Assembly (NCBI RefSeq): GCF_008704555.1
Contig: NZ_CP023702.1
Span: 2,170,001-2,234,000 of the forward strand
From: Streptomyces nitrosporeus
Lineage (GTDB): Bacteria > Actinomycetota > Actinomycetes > Streptomycetales > Streptomycetaceae
Reading direction: 5' to 3'
Length of the DNA stretch: 64,000 nt
Notes under the pieces: model-generated
What the model was told of the DNA's origin: nothing
Databases searched by the model: none
What the model saw: only the letters and a program-made list of their open reading frames with translations
Made by a program: the position numbers and the translations under genes
Shown here: positions 29,291-39,058 of the stretch, piece after piece
Numbering within the stretch: position 1 is the stretch's first letter
Layout: the number at the start of each line of letters is the position of its first letter

Positions 29291-29496
29291 CGCCGTCCCC
29301 CTGCATTCGTCACCACACCTGGTCTGCCCAAGAAGTGTAAAGAAAAGGTAATGCGGCCGGGGCGCTCCGGACGGGACGCGGGCCGCACGTGTCGCCCGCC
29401 CCGGTCCGTCCGCCGCCCGCCCGGACGGCTCCGGCCCCACTCTCCCCCACGGCGTGCGATGATGACCCCGCCAATTGCATACCGGCCGTTTGAATC

Positions 29497-29698
29497 CGCG
29501 CGGGAGAGTCCCGGTCACCGTGTGCGCCGGGCGCCGAAGGAGCAAGTTCCTCCCTTGAATCTCTCAGGCCCCGTACCGCGTGGATGAGGCAGATCTGAAA
29601 AGCGGGCCGCCCTGCGGCTCCACCCAAGGTGCAAGCCGACCCCTTTCAGGGGCTTGCGGCGAACCTCTCAGGTTCCGATGACAGATGGGGAGGGACCG
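29497..29698 (+). promoter_or_regulatory. Tandem glycine riboswitch upstream of gcvT
   Basis: Two glycine aptamers in series. Aptamer 1 (about 29499-29583) has GGGAGAGTCCCGG, CGCCGAAGGAGCAA and AATCTCTCAGGCCCC. A short linker (GTGGATGAGGCAGA) leads to aptamer 2 (about 29586-29698) with AAGGTGCAAGCC, GGCGAACCTCTCAGG and ATGACAGATGGGG. This is the well-known class that binds glycine and, in actinobacteria, turns on the glycine-cleavage operon. It ends about 30 nt before the gcvT ATG, so control may act on translation or on early termination. The interval 29291-29496 upstream presumably contains the promoter. Confidence 0.95.
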
Positions 29699-29729
29699 CC
29701 CTTTGCCGTCATGCCCTGGAGCCGTACCC

Positions 29730-30878
29730 ATGAGCACCGACCCCCGCCCCGCCGCCCTCCCCGAAGGCGCCGCGCACCAGAGCCCTCTCCACGCGCTGCA
29801 CCGTTCGCTGGGCGCGACCATGACCGACTTCGCCGGCTGGGACATGCCCCTGCGGTACGCCAGCGAGCGCGACGAGCACAACGCCGTACGCACCCGGGCC
29901 GGCCTCTTCGACCTCTCCCACATGGGTGAGATCACCGTCACCGGGCCGCAGGCCGCGGCCTTCCTGAACCACGCGCTGGTGGGCAACATCGCCACGGTCG
30001 CCGTCGGCCGGGCCCGCTACACGATGATCGTCGCGGAGGACGGCGGCATCCTGGACGACCTGATCGTCTACCGCCTGGGTGAGACCGAGTACATGGTCGT
30101 CGCCAACGCGGGCAACGCCCCGCTGGTCCTGGACACCCTCACCGGGCGCTCGGCCGGCTTCGACGCCGAGGTGCGTGACGACCGGGACGCCTACGCGCTG
30201 CTCGCCGTCCAGGGCCCCGCCTCCCCCGCCGTGCTGAAGGCCGTCACCGACGCCGATCTGGACAGCCTGAAGTACTACGCCGGCCTGCCGGGCACGGTCG
30301 CGGGGGTCCCCGCGCTCATCGCCCGTACCGGCTACACCGGCGAGGACGGCTTCGAGCTGTTCGTCGCCCCCGCGCACGCCGAGCGGCTGTGGCAGGCCCT
30401 CACCGAGGCGGGCGCCCCGCACGGCCTGGTCCCGTGCGGCCTCTCCTGCCGGGACACGCTGCGCCTGGAGGCGGGCATGCCGCTGTACGGCCATGAGCTG
30501 ACCGCCGCCCTGACCCCGTTCGACGCCGGTCTCGGCCGGGTGGTGAAGTTCGAGAAGGAGGGCGACTTCACCGGCCGCGAGGCGCTGCGCGCGGCTGCCG
30601 CGCGTGCCGAGTCGGCCCCGCCCCGCAAGCTGGTCGGCCTGGTCGCCGAGGGCCGCCGGGTGCCGCGGGCCGGTTTCCCGGTCGTGGCCGAGGACGGCCG
30701 GGTGATCGGCGAGGTCACCTCGGGCGCCCCCTCCCCCACCCTGGGCAGGCCGATCGCCATGGCGTACGTCGACACCGCCTACGCGGCGCCCGGTACGGCC
30801 GGGGTCGCCGTGGACATCCGGGGCACGCACGAGCCCTACGAGGTCGTCGCGCTGCCTTTCTACAAGCGCGAGAAGTAA
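29730..30878 (+). CDS. gcvT: GcvT, aminomethyltransferase of the glycine cleavage system
   Basis: The T-protein transfers the methylene from aminomethyl-lipoyl-H-protein to tetrahydrofolate, releasing ammonia. 382 residues. Folate-binding segments TDFAGWDMPLRY and LFDLSHMGE, the catalytic Asp region ILDDLIVYR, ARTGYTGEDGFELF and the C-terminal barrel (PVVAEDGRVIGEVTSGAPSP) are all present. The ATG at 29730 has GGAGCC 8 nt upstream. First gene of gcvT-gcvH-glyA-sdaA, controlled by the glycine riboswitch. Confidence 0.98.
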   Translation: MSTDPRPAALPEGAAHQSPLHALHRSLGATMTDFAGWDMPLRYASERDEHNAVRTRAGLFDLSHMGEITVTGPQAAAFLNHALVGNIATVAVGRARYTMIVAEDGGILDDLIVYRLGETEYMVVANAGNAPLVLDTLTGRSAGFDAEVRDDRDAYALLAVQGPASPAVLKAVTDADLDSLKYYAGLPGTVAGVPALIARTGYTGEDGFELFVAPAHAERLWQALTEAGAPHGLVPCGLSCRDTLRLEAGMPLYGHELTAALTPFDAGLGRVVKFEKEGDFTGREALRAAAARAESAPPRKLVGLVAEGRRVPRAGFPVVAEDGRVIGEVTSGAPSPTLGRPIAMAYVDTAYAAPGTAGVAVDIRGTHEPYEVVALPFYKREK

Positions 30879-31032
30879 CCGGCGGCGGCACCCCGGGCCG
30901 GTCCGCGCCCCGGGCGCGGCAGGCACCGGGCCCCGCCACGGCGGCCCGGACGCCCGGACGTGACGCAGTCCTGTCTCACGCCTCAAGACCACCGTTCACC
31001 AGCACTCCCCCGCGTACAGGAGAATTCAGACC

Positions 31033-31410
31033 ATGAGCAACCCCCAGCAGCTGCGGTACAGCAAGGAGCACGAGTGGCTGTCGGCCGCCGAGGACGGCGT
31101 GGCCACCGTCGGTATCACCGAGTACGCGGCCAACGCGCTCGGTGACGTCGTCTACGCCCAGCTCCCGGCGGTCGGTGACACGGTGACCGCGGGTGAGACC
31201 TGCGGTGAGCTGGAGTCGACCAAGTCGGTCAGCGACCTGTACTCCCCGGTGACCGGCGAGGTGACCGCGGCCAACCAGGACGTCGTGGACGACCCGTCGC
31301 TGGTGAACTCCGCCCCCTTCGAGGGCGGCTGGCTGTTCAAGGTGCGCGTCACGGAGGAGCCGGACGACCTGCTCTCCGCCGACGGGTACACCGAGTTCTC
31401 CGGCAACTAA
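31033..31410 (+). CDS. gcvH: GcvH, lipoyl carrier protein of the glycine cleavage system
   Basis: 125 residues. H-protein shuttles the aminomethyl group from P- to T-protein on a lipoyl arm. The lipoylated lysine is K64 in [13 protein letters not shown]. Signature YSKEHEWL near the N-terminus and GWLFKVRV near the end. AGGAG lies 11 nt before the ATG. A 154-bp gap separates it from gcvT without an obvious terminator; glyA follows after 20 bp, so gcvH-glyA are cotranscribed. Confidence 0.98.
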   Translation: MSNPQQLRYSKEHEWLSAAEDGVATVGITEYAANALGDVVYAQLPAVGDTVTAGETCGELESTKSVSDLYSPVTGEVTAANQDVVDDPSLVNSAPFEGGWLFKVRVTEEPDDLLSADGYTEFSGN

Positions 31411-31430
31411 AGACCCCAAGGGACCACCTG

Positions 31431-32690
31431 ATGTCGCTTCTCAACTCCTCCCTCCACGAGCTGGACCCGGACGTCGCCGCCGCCGTCGACGCCGAGCTCC
31501 ACCGCCAGCAGTCCACCCTCGAGATGATCGCGTCGGAGAACTTCGCTCCGGCCGCCGTCATGGAGGCCCAGGGCTCCGTCCTCACCAACAAGTACGCCGA
31601 GGGCTACCCGGGCCGCCGCTACTACGGCGGCTGCGAGCACGTCGACGTGGTCGAGCAGATCGCGATCGACCGCATCAAGGCGCTCTTCGGCGCCGAGGCC
31701 GCGAACGTCCAGCCGCACTCCGGTGCGCAGGCGAACGCCGCCGCGATGTTCGCGCTGCTGAAGCCGGGCGACACGATCATGGGCCTCAACCTCGCCCACG
31801 GCGGTCACCTGACCCACGGCATGAAGATCAACTTCTCCGGCAAGCTGTACAACGTGGTCCCGTACCACGTCGACGACACCGGCGTCGTGGACATGGCCGA
31901 GGTCGAGCGCCTGGCCAAGGAGTCGAAGCCGCAGCTGATCGTGGCCGGCTGGTCGGCCTACCCGCGTCAGCTGGACTTCGCCGCCTTCCGCCGTATCGCG
32001 GACGAGGTCGGCGCGTACCTGATGGTGGACATGGCGCACTTCGCCGGCCTGGTGGCCGCGGGCCTGCACCCCAACCCGGTGCCGCACGCCCACGTCGTCA
32101 CCACGACCACGCACAAGACCCTGGGCGGTCCGCGCGGTGGTGTCATCCTGTCGACGCAGGAGCTCGCCAAGAAGATCAACTCCGCGGTCTTCCCCGGTCA
32201 GCAGGGCGGCCCGCTGGAGCACGTGATCGCGGCCAAGGCGGTCTCGTTCAAGGTCGCGGCGACCGAGGAGTTCAAGGAGCGCCAGCAGCGCACCCTGGAC
32301 GGCGCCCGCATCCTCGCCGAGCGCCTGGTGCAGCCGGACGTCACCGAGGCGGGTGTCTCCGTGCTGTCCGGCGGCACGGACGTGCACCTGGTCCTGGTCG
32401 ACCTGCGCGACTCGGAGCTGGACGGCCAGCAGGCCGAGGACCGGCTCCACGAGATCGGCATCACGGTCAACCGCAACGCCGTCCCGAACGACCCGCGCCC
32501 GCCGATGGTCACCTCGGGCCTGCGCATCGGTACGCCGGCGCTGGCCACCCGCGGCTTCGGCGCGGAGGAGTTCACCGAGGTCGCGGAGATCATCGCCGCC
32601 GCCCTCAAGCCGTCCTACGACGCCGGGGCCCTGAAGGCCCGGGTGACGGCGCTGGCCGAGAAGTTCCCGCTGTACCCCGGCCTGAAGTAG
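31431..32690 (+). CDS. glyA: GlyA, serine hydroxymethyltransferase
   Basis: Interconverts serine and glycine with tetrahydrofolate (PLP enzyme). 419 residues. [10 protein letters not shown], the PLP-stacking and phosphate-binding segments [10 protein letters not shown] and [11 protein letters not shown], and PLP lysine K229 in [15 protein letters not shown] are intact. AAGGGA lies about 9 nt before the ATG. With gcvTH it couples glycine cleavage to serine formation, and sdaA follows. Confidence 0.98.
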   Translation: MSLLNSSLHELDPDVAAAVDAELHRQQSTLEMIASENFAPAAVMEAQGSVLTNKYAEGYPGRRYYGGCEHVDVVEQIAIDRIKALFGAEAANVQPHSGAQANAAAMFALLKPGDTIMGLNLAHGGHLTHGMKINFSGKLYNVVPYHVDDTGVVDMAEVERLAKESKPQLIVAGWSAYPRQLDFAAFRRIADEVGAYLMVDMAHFAGLVAAGLHPNPVPHAHVVTTTTHKTLGGPRGGVILSTQELAKKINSAVFPGQQGGPLEHVIAAKAVSFKVAATEEFKERQQRTLDGARILAERLVQPDVTEAGVSVLSGGTDVHLVLVDLRDSELDGQQAEDRLHEIGITVNRNAVPNDPRPPMVTSGLRIGTPALATRGFGAEEFTEVAEIIAAALKPSYDAGALKARVTALAEKFPLYPGLK

Positions 32691-32697
32691 GCCCCGG

Positions 32698-32727
32698 CCG
32701 GAACCAGGCCCTTCGGCCCGGTTCCGG
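32698..32727 (+). terminator. Hairpin after glyA
   Basis: Arms CCGGAACC (32698-32705) and GGTTCCGG (32720-32727) with an inner GGCC-CTTC-GGCC stem, one A-C mismatch, 7 bp after the glyA stop. Confidence 0.8.
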
Positions 32728-32745
32728 GCGGTTCGCACGACCGGT

Positions 32746-32785
32746 GGGGGCACCGCGCACACTGAACAGTGGGCACGGTGCCCCC
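32746..32785 (+). promoter_or_regulatory. Second hairpin upstream of sdaA
   Basis: Arms GGGGGCACCG (32746-32755) and CGGTGCCCCC (32776-32785); the loop has an inner CACT-GAAC-AGTG stem-loop. It may be a second terminator or part of a structured sdaA leader (the sdaA start is 137 nt further). Confidence 0.6.
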
Positions 32786-32921
32786 GCCCCTTGCCCCCGC
32801 ACGGCCGGCCCGGGAGACCCCCGGCGCGGCCCGCGGCACCACCCCGGCCCGGACACCCCCGGTGCCCGGCCCGCACCACCCGGCGGACAACGGCGTCCAC
32901 CAACCCTTTAGGAGTCCCCCC

Positions 32922-34307
32922 GTGGCCATCTCGGTCTTCGACCTCTTCTCGGTCGGCATCGGCCCGTCCAGCTCCCACACCGTCGGCCCGATGCGCGCGG
33001 CGCGCATGTTCGCCCGCCGCCTCAAGAACGAGGGCCTGCTGGCCCACACCGCTTCCGTACGCGCGGAGCTGTACGGCTCGCTCGGCGCGACGGGCCACGG
33101 CCACGGCACCCCGAAGGCGGTCCTGCTCGGCCTGGAGGGCGCCTCGCCCCGCACGGTCGACGTGGAGGGCGCCGACGCCCGCGTCGAGGCGATCCGGGCC
33201 TCGGGGCGCCTCGCCCTGCTCGGCATGCACGAGATCGCCTTCGACGCCGACGAGCAACTGGTCCTGCACCGCCGCACGGCACTCCCGTACCACGCCAACG
33301 GCATGACCCTGTGGGCGTACGACCGCGAGGGCGCGCCGCTCCTGGAGAAGACCTACTACTCGGTGGGCGGCGGTTTCGTCGTGGACGAGGACGCGGTCGA
33401 GGGCGAGAACCCGATCGTCCCGGACGACACGGTGCTGCGGCACCCCTTCCGCACCGGCGACGAGCTGCTGCGGCGGGCGCGCGAGACGGGCCTGTCGATC
33501 TCCTCCCTGATGCTGGAGAACGAGAAGGCCTGGCGGACCGAGGAGGAGATCCGCGCGGGCCTCCTGGAGATCTGGCGCGTCATGCAGGCCTGCGTGGCCC
33601 GCGGCATGTCCCGCGAGGGCATCCTGCCGGGCGGCCTCAAGGTCCGCCGCCGCGCCGCGAACTCGGCCCGCCAGCTGCGTGCGGAGGGCGACCCCCAGAC
33701 CCACGCGATGGAGTGGATCACCCTCTACGCGATGGCCGTCAACGAGGAGAACGCGGCGGGCGGCCGGGTGGTGACCGCGCCGACGAACGGCGCGGCCGGC
33801 ATCATCCCGGCGGTGCTGCACTACTACATGAACTTCGCGGCGGGCGGCTGCACGGAGGCGGAGAAGGACGACGGCGTCGTCCGCTTCCTGCTGGCCGCCG
33901 GTGCCATCGGCATGCTCTTCAAGGAGAACGCCTCCATCTCCGGCGCCGAGGTCGGCTGCCAGGGCGAGGTCGGCTCGGCCTGCTCGATGGCGGCGGGCGC
34001 GCTGGCCGAGGTCCTGGGCGGCTCCCCGGAGCAGGTGGAGAACGCCGCCGAGATCGGTATGGAGCACAACCTCGGCCTGACCTGCGACCCGGTGGGGGGC
34101 CTGGTCCAGATCCCCTGCATCGAGCGCAACGGCATGGCGGCGGTGAAGGCGGTCACGGCCGCCAGGATGGCGCTGCGGGGCGACGGCAGCCACATGGTCT
34201 CCCTCGACAAGGTCATCAAGACCATGAAGGAGACGGGCGCGGACATGTCCGTGAAGTACAAGGAGACGGCCCGGGGCGGGCTCGCGGTGAACATCATCGA
34301 GTGCTGA
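32922..34307 (+). CDS. sdaA: L-serine ammonia-lyase (iron-sulfur dependent)
   Basis: Deaminates serine to pyruvate. 461 residues, single-chain form with N-terminal beta domain ([20 protein letters not shown]) fused to the catalytic alpha domain. Cluster cysteines C346, C388 and C399 correspond in spacing to those of the characterised Legionella enzyme, and C461 is the very last residue, matching the C-terminal tail cysteine that occupies the active site as fourth ligand in that family. GTG start at 32922 with AGGAG upstream. The longer open frame to 32769 runs through the hairpin leader and is rejected. Confidence 0.97.
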   Translation: MAISVFDLFSVGIGPSSSHTVGPMRAARMFARRLKNEGLLAHTASVRAELYGSLGATGHGHGTPKAVLLGLEGASPRTVDVEGADARVEAIRASGRLALLGMHEIAFDADEQLVLHRRTALPYHANGMTLWAYDREGAPLLEKTYYSVGGGFVVDEDAVEGENPIVPDDTVLRHPFRTGDELLRRARETGLSISSLMLENEKAWRTEEEIRAGLLEIWRVMQACVARGMSREGILPGGLKVRRRAANSARQLRAEGDPQTHAMEWITLYAMAVNEENAAGGRVVTAPTNGAAGIIPAVLHYYMNFAAGGCTEAEKDDGVVRFLLAAGAIGMLFKENASISGAEVGCQGEVGSACSMAAGALAEVLGGSPEQVENAAEIGMEHNLGLTCDPVGGLVQIPCIERNGMAAVKAVTAARMALRGDGSHMVSLDKVIKTMKETGADMSVKYKETARGGLAVNIIEC

Positions 34308-34311
34308 GGTC

Positions 34312-34341
34312 CGGGTGCCGGGCCCGCCGTGGCGGCACCCG
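34312..34341 (+). terminator. sdaA terminator
   Basis: Arms CGGGTGCCG (34312-34320) and CGGCACCCG (34333-34341), perfect 9-bp stem with a 12-nt loop, 4 bp after the sdaA stop. Confidence 0.8.
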
Positions 34342-34389
34342 CCCGCAGGCACCCGCCCGCAGGCACCCGCCCGCAGGCTCCCGCCCGCT
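34334..34389. repeat. 14-bp tandem repeat (4 copies)
   Basis: GGCACCCGCCCGCA at 34334, 34348 and 34362 (identical), and a variant GGCTCCCGCCCGCT at 34376. The first copy overlaps the terminator's right arm, so the array seems to have grown from it. Confidence 0.95.
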
Positions 34390-34691
34390 CGGCCGAGCAC
34401 ACCGGTCACCGCGAACCCGGTCGTGCCGGCCACGAAGGCGCTCGCGCCGCGGACGGCCGGGGCCCGGATCCCCCGCGTCCCGGCGGGGGCGGGGAGCCGC
34501 CCCCCGTGTCCGGTCCCCGTCCCCCGTGCCCGGCCCCCGTCCCCGTTTCTCCGCAGGGCGGCTCCTGCGCGTCATGCGCCGTCGTCCCGGCGCCCGTGCG
34601 GGGCAGCGCACCAGGGCGGCCCGCGGGTTGCCGCGGCCGGCCGGCCCGCGTCGCGGGGTACCGCGCGGGACGGTGCCCGGCGGGCCGCTCC

Positions 34692-35462
34692 TCAGATCGC
34701 GGTGGCCCCGCCGTCCACCGGAACGGCGGAGCCGGTCACGAAGGAGGCGCGGTCACTGCACAGCCACAGCGCGGCCTCGGCCACCTCGGAGGGCGCCGCC
34801 ATCCGCTTCTGCACGGTGTCGGCGAGGAACCGCTCCTCCAGTTCCGCGTGCCGGCTCAGCACCCCTTCCATCATCTCGGTGCGGGTGGCCCCCACGATCA
34901 GCGCGTTGACCCGGATCCCGGCGGTGCCGTAGTCGGCCGCCGCCGCCCTGGTCAGGCCGAGCACGGCGTGCTTGGCCGCCACGTACGCGGCGCCGGCCCC
35001 GGTGGCGCGGGTGGCGGCCACGCTGGCGGTGTTGACGATGGATCCCCCCGATGTGCCGCGCAGCATCACGGCTATCTGGTGGCGCATGCAGTTCCACACG
35101 CCCCCCACGTTCACGTCCATGGTCTGCCGGAAGACCTGGTCGTCGATCTCGTGCATCGGGACGCCCGCGGTGGCGTAACCGGCGTTGTTGAGGGCGCAGT
35201 CCAGCCCGCCGTACGTCTCGACGGCGGCTTCGACCGCCTCCCGCATCCGGCCGGAGTCCGTCACGTCGCCCTCGACGGCCAGCGCCCGGCCTCCGGAGTC
35301 CTCGATCCTGCCCGCCAGCGCGCGCAGCCGCTCGCCGCGGCGCGCGACCAGGACGAGCGCCGCCCCCGCGTCGGCGAAGACATGGGCGGCGGCTTCCCCG
35401 ATACCGCTCGACGCCCCGGTGATCATGGCCACTCGGCCGGACAGCGCTCTCTGTTCGCTCAT
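34692..35462 (-). CDS. Short-chain dehydrogenase/reductase
   Basis: 256 residues; classical SDR: TGASSGIG cofactor loop, NNAGYA, catalytic Ser in NTASVAA, and YVAAK. VARRGERL after strand 2 suggests NADP(H). Ends PVDGGATAI as most 3-oxoacyl-reductase-like SDRs do. GGGAGAAG lies 7 nt before the ATG. Isolated gene at the edge of the accessory block; substrate unknown. Confidence 0.93.
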   Translation of the reverse strand: MSEQRALSGRVAMITGASSGIGEAAAHVFADAGAALVLVARRGERLRALAGRIEDSGGRALAVEGDVTDSGRMREAVEAAVETYGGLDCALNNAGYATAGVPMHEIDDQVFRQTMDVNVGGVWNCMRHQIAVMLRGTSGGSIVNTASVAATRATGAGAAYVAAKHAVLGLTRAAAADYGTAGIRVNALIVGATRTEMMEGVLSRHAELEERFLADTVQKRMAAPSEVAEAALWLCSDRASFVTGSAVPVDGGATAI

Positions 35463-35698
35463 GGCTCTTCTCCCGGATTCTCGGAGGGTGTTCAGGTTCG
35501 AGAGTGTCGCACCGGCGGCCGGCTCCGGGGCGGGCGCACGGCCGCCCCGGACGGTGCCGTGCCCGTCCCGGCGCACCGGGACGCGCCGGCGGGGCCTTGG
35601 GGCTGTCCGGTCCCGGTCGAGCGGGACGGCCGCCGCGTCTTCGGAGCGGCGGTGGCCGCACGGTCCGGGTCCGGCGGCTGACGTCCTCTCACACCGAA

Positions 35699-35735
35699 GG
35701 GCGGTCCCGCCCGCGGATCCGCGGCGGGACCGCCC
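35699..35735. terminator. Terminator of the sugar transporter-GH1 operon
   Basis: Arms GGGCGGTCCCGCC (35699-35711) and GGCGGGACCGCCC (35723-35735) pair perfectly over 13 bp; the 11-nt loop is itself nearly palindromic. It is 16 bp after the GH1 stop codon. Confidence 0.85.
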
Positions 35736-35751
35736 GGGGCGGCGGCGCCGG

Positions 35752-37110
35752 TCAGGCGGTGCGGGCCCGGCGGTGGGCGCGGATGATGTCCGCGTACCGG
35801 TGTCCGCTCGTCTTCACGGTCCGCTTCTGCGTCGCGTAGTCCACGTGGACGAGGCCGAAGCGCTTGTCGTAGCCGTAGGCCCACTCGAAGTTGTCGAGCA
35901 GGGACCAGGCGTAGTACCCGGCGAGGGGGACGCCCTTGCGGACGGCGCGGGCGCAGGCGGCCAGGTGGTCCTCCAGGTAGCGGGTGCGGTCGGGGTCGTG
36001 GACCTCGCCGCCGGGGCCCGGGGTGTCCGGGAAGGCCGAGCCGTTCTCCGTGACGTAGAGGTTCTGCACCCCGTATTCCTCGGTGAGGCGCAGCAGGAGG
36101 GCCTCCAGGCCCGTGGCGTCGACCTGCCAGTCCATGCCGGTGCGGGGCACGTCGGGCAGGCGTACCTCGCGGGCGTGCGGGACGGGGCCGGCCGGGTCGT
36201 CGGCGACGGTGACCGGGAAGTAGTAGTTGAGGCCGTGCCAGTCCAGGGGGGTGGCGATGGTCTCCAGGTCCCCGGGCCGCTCGGGCAGTGCGACGCCGTA
36301 CAGCTCGCGCATGTCGGCGGGGAAGCCGCGGCCGTACACCGGGTCGAGCCACCAGCGGTTGGTGTGGCCGTCCATGCGGGTGGCGGCGGCGGTGTCCTCG
36401 GGGCGGGTGGAGGCGGCCTCGACGGTGGAGTGGTTGGTGACCAGGCCGACCTGGGCGCCGGGGACCGCGGCACGGACGGCCTGCGCGGCCAGGCCGTGGC
36501 CGAGCAGCAGGTGGTAGGAGGCGCGCACGGCGGCGGTGAGGTCGCTCAGGCCGGGGGCCATGCGGCCTTCCAGGTGGCCGATCCACCCGGAGCAGAGCGG
36601 TTCGTTGAGCGTGGCCCAGCGGGTGACGCGGTCGCCGAGGCGTCCGGCCGCCACGGAGGCGTAGGCGGCGAGGTGTTCGGCGGTGTCGCGGACCGTCCAG
36701 CCGCCCCGGTCCTGGAGGGCCTGGGGCAGGTCCCAGTGGTAGAGGGTGATGTTGGGCGTGATGCCCGCGTCGAGGAGGCCGTCCACCAGGCGGTCGTAGA
36801 AGTCCAGGCCCGGGGCGTTGACGGGTCCGTCGCCGCCGGGGACGATCCTCGGCCAGGCGAGGGACATGCGGTAGGAGCCGACGCCCAGGCGGGACATGAG
36901 CGCGATGTCCTCGGGCCACCGGTGGTAGTGGTCGCAGGCCACGTCGCCGTGATCGCCGTTGTCGGTCTTCCCCGGGGTGTGGGAGAAGGTGTCCCAGATC
37001 GACGGCGAGCGGCCGTCCTCGGTGGCGGCTCCCTCGATCTGGTACGCCGCCGTGGCGGTGCCCCAGACGAAGTCGCGGGGGAAGGCGGCGAGGTCCATGG
37101 GTTCGGACAC
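35752..37110 (-). CDS. GH1 beta-glucosidase (intracellular)
   Basis: 452 residues, full-length GH1 barrel. Acid/base E170 in WATLNEP; nucleophile E355 in [10 protein letters not shown]-terminal [14 protein letters not shown] and C-terminal [18 protein letters not shown]. No signal peptide, so it hydrolyses imported beta-linked disaccharides or oligosaccharides in the cytoplasm. The GTG at 37110 is chosen because TGAGGA lies 5 nt upstream; GTG 37122 and ATG 37098 are in-frame alternatives. Last gene of the ABC operon, 66 bp after the second permease. Confidence 0.95.
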   Translation of the reverse strand: MSEPMDLAAFPRDFVWGTATAAYQIEGAATEDGRSPSIWDTFSHTPGKTDNGDHGDVACDHYHRWPEDIALMSRLGVGSYRMSLAWPRIVPGGDGPVNAPGLDFYDRLVDGLLDAGITPNITLYHWDLPQALQDRGGWTVRDTAEHLAAYASVAAGRLGDRVTRWATLNEPLCSGWIGHLEGRMAPGLSDLTAAVRASYHLLLGHGLAAQAVRAAVPGAQVGLVTNHSTVEAASTRPEDTAAATRMDGHTNRWWLDPVYGRGFPADMRELYGVALPERPGDLETIATPLDWHGLNYYFPVTVADDPAGPVPHAREVRLPDVPRTGMDWQVDATGLEALLLRLTEEYGVQNLYVTENGSAFPDTPGPGGEVHDPDRTRYLEDHLAACARAVRKGVPLAGYYAWSLLDNFEWAYGYDKRFGLVHVDYATQKRTVKTSGHRYADIIRAHRRARTA

Positions 37111-37176
37111 TGTTTTCCTCACAGGTCTGTTCAGCGGGCGGGGGCGGGGCGGGCCGGGACGCCCTGGTGCGGCCGG

Positions 37177-38052
37177 CTACTTGACGGCACCGGCGGTGAG
37201 CCCGGTGACGAGATAGCGCTGGAGGAGCAGGAACCCCGCGACGACGGGCACGCTGACCACGAGGGAGGCCGCCATGATCTGGTTCCAGTACACGTCGTTC
37301 TGGGTGGAGTAGCCCTGGAGGCCGACGGCCAGGGTGCGGGTGGCGTCGTTGGTCATGACGGAGGCGAACAGGACCTCGCCCCAGGCGGTCATGAAGGCGT
37401 AGACGGCGACGGCGACGATGCCGGGGACCGCCGCGGGCACGATGACCCGGAACAGCGCGCCGAGCGGGCCGCAGCCGTCCACCTCGGCCGCCTCGTCCAG
37501 GTCCCTGGGCACCGAGTCGAAGTAGCCGATCAGCATCCAGATGGAGAACGGCAGCGAGAAGGTCAGATAGGTCAGGATGAGGCCGCCGCGCGAGCCGAAC
37601 AGGGCGATCCCGGTGGCGTTGCCGATGTTGACGTAGATGAGGAACAGCGGCAGCAGGAAGAGGATGCCGGGGAACATCTGCGTGGAGAGCACGGTCACCG
37701 TGAAGACGCGCTTGCCGCGGAAGCTGTAGCGGCTGACGGCGTAGGCGGCGAACACCGCGATCACCACGGAGCACACCGTGGCGGCCCCGGCGACGATCAG
37801 CGAGTTCACGAAGTAGTCGGCGAGCGGGACGGTGTCCCAGATGTCGATGTACGGGCGGATCGTCAGGCCCGACGGGATCCACCGGAACTTCCCCGTCACG
37901 TCCTCCAGCGGTTTCAGCGAGCTGGTGACCATGACGAACACGGGGAGGAGCACGAAGACCGTGAGCAGGGCCAGGAAGATCCGCCGGGCCCACAGGAAGG
38001 AGGCCGGGGGCGCCATCGGGGAGCGGGCCGGCCGCCGGATGTCAGTGGCCAT
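37177..38052 (-). CDS. Sugar ABC transporter permease (MalG/CebG type)
   Basis: 291 residues, six membrane helices; carbohydrate-uptake-1 family. The coupling EAA motif is DEAAEVDGCGPLGALFRVIVP. Works with the F-type permease and a lipoprotein to import oligosaccharides; no ATPase gene is in the cluster, so it probably uses a shared MsiK-type ATPase encoded elsewhere, as Streptomyces sugar importers do (established for the family). Its ATG lies 11 nt inside the end of the upstream permease gene. Confidence 0.95.
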   Translation of the reverse strand: MATDIRRPARSPMAPPASFLWARRIFLALLTVFVLLPVFVMVTSSLKPLEDVTGKFRWIPSGLTIRPYIDIWDTVPLADYFVNSLIVAGAATVCSVVIAVFAAYAVSRYSFRGKRVFTVTVLSTQMFPGILFLLPLFLIYVNIGNATGIALFGSRGGLILTYLTFSLPFSIWMLIGYFDSVPRDLDEAAEVDGCGPLGALFRVIVPAAVPGIVAVAVYAFMTAWGEVLFASVMTNDATRTLAVGLQGYSTQNDVYWNQIMAASLVVSVPVVAGFLLLQRYLVTGLTAGAVK

Positions 38053-39058
38053 CGGTGGCCTTCTTTCCTCGGGACGTGAACAGGAGGTAGAGGCCCGTCA
38101 CCACGAGCAGGAACAGCAGCAGCAGGACCGACATGGCGGAGCCGGTGCCGAAGTTCCAGGTCTGGAAGGAGGACTGGTAGATGTGGATGGAGACCAGGTC
38201 CGCGGACGCCGGTGCGGCCTTGCCGAACAGGACGAAGGGGGTGTTGAAGTCGTTGAAGGTCCACAGGAACAGCACGAGGACGAGCACCTGGTTGACGGGG
38301 CGCAGCGACGGCAGTGTGATGCGGCGGATCTGCTGCCAGGTGCCGGCGCCGTCCAGCGCGGCCGCCTCGTAGATGTCCCGGGGGATGTTCTGGAGGCCGG
38401 CCATCATGATGAGGAAGGCGAATGGCCAGCCCTTCCACACGGACACGACGAGCAGGGTCACGAAGGCGTTGTCGCCCAGCAGCCAGAAGGGCGGGCTGTC
38501 TGTGAGGCCCAGCTGGTCGTGGAGGACGTGGTTGATGATCCCGTTGTCCCGCTGGAACATGAACGCCCAGGTGATGACGGCGGCGTACACGGGCAGTGCG
38601 TACGGGACGAGGAAGAGGGTGCGCAGGAAGCCCCGGCCCCGGAACGTCTCCTGCATGAAGACGGCGGCGGCGGTGCCGAGCAGCCAGCACAGGCCGACCG
38701 ACGCCACGGTGAACAGGCAGGTGGTGGCGAAGGACGCCAGCAGGGCTTCGCCGGCCGGCGCGTCGAAGTCGACGGAGACCGCGTAGTTGTCGAGACCGGC
38801 CCAGGGTGAGGCGGTCCAGTCGCGGAGGTAGAACTGGGTGAGTTCCCGGAAGCTGACGACGATGCCGATGAGCATCGGCACGAGGTGGACCAGCAGTTCG
38901 AGGACGAGGGCGGGGAGCAGGAACAGGTAGGGCAGGCCGATACGGCGCAGCCGCCCGGAACGGCGCCTGCGGGGTGCCGTTCCGGGGAGGTTCCCGCCTG
39001 CTGTCCGCTTGCCCGTGCCGGGGTCGGCGGTGATGGTCATGGCGGTGTGGGTGCTCAC
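38042..39058 (-). CDS. Sugar ABC transporter permease (MalF/CebF type)
   Basis: 338 residues. After a basic N-terminus (PRRRRSGRLRRIG) come six membrane helices; coupling motif IYEAAALDGAGTWQQIRRITLP. The GTG at 39058 overlaps the lipoprotein stop as GTGA and is preferred for coupling; an ATG at 39040 is the alternative. The frame is open upstream across the whole lipoprotein gene, but that is a shadow of the lipoprotein frame. Confidence 0.93.
   Translation of the reverse strand: MSTHTAMTITADPGTGKRTAGGNLPGTAPRRRRSGRLRRIGLPYLFLLPALVLELLVHLVPMLIGIVVSFRELTQFYLRDWTASPWAGLDNYAVSVDFDAPAGEALLASFATTCLFTVASVGLCWLLGTAAAVFMQETFRGRGFLRTLFLVPYALPVYAAVITWAFMFQRDNGIINHVLHDQLGLTDSPPFWLLGDNAFVTLLVVSVWKGWPFAFLIMMAGLQNIPRDIYEAAALDGAGTWQQIRRITLPSLRPVNQVLVLVLFLWTFNDFNTPFVLFGKAAPASADLVSIHIYQSSFQTWNFGTGSAMSVLLLLFLLVVTGLYLLFTSRGKKATDGH

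Larger units (their letters stand above)
34308..34691. other. Gap after sdaA; terminator and repeats only
   Basis: A 384-bp non-coding stretch. It holds the sdaA terminator (34312-34341), a 14-bp tandem array (34334-34389) and a 20-bp imperfect duplication (34501-34520 and 34521-34540, CCCCCGTG(T/C)CCGG type). It marks the junction from conserved chromosome to the accessory block. Confidence 0.7.
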
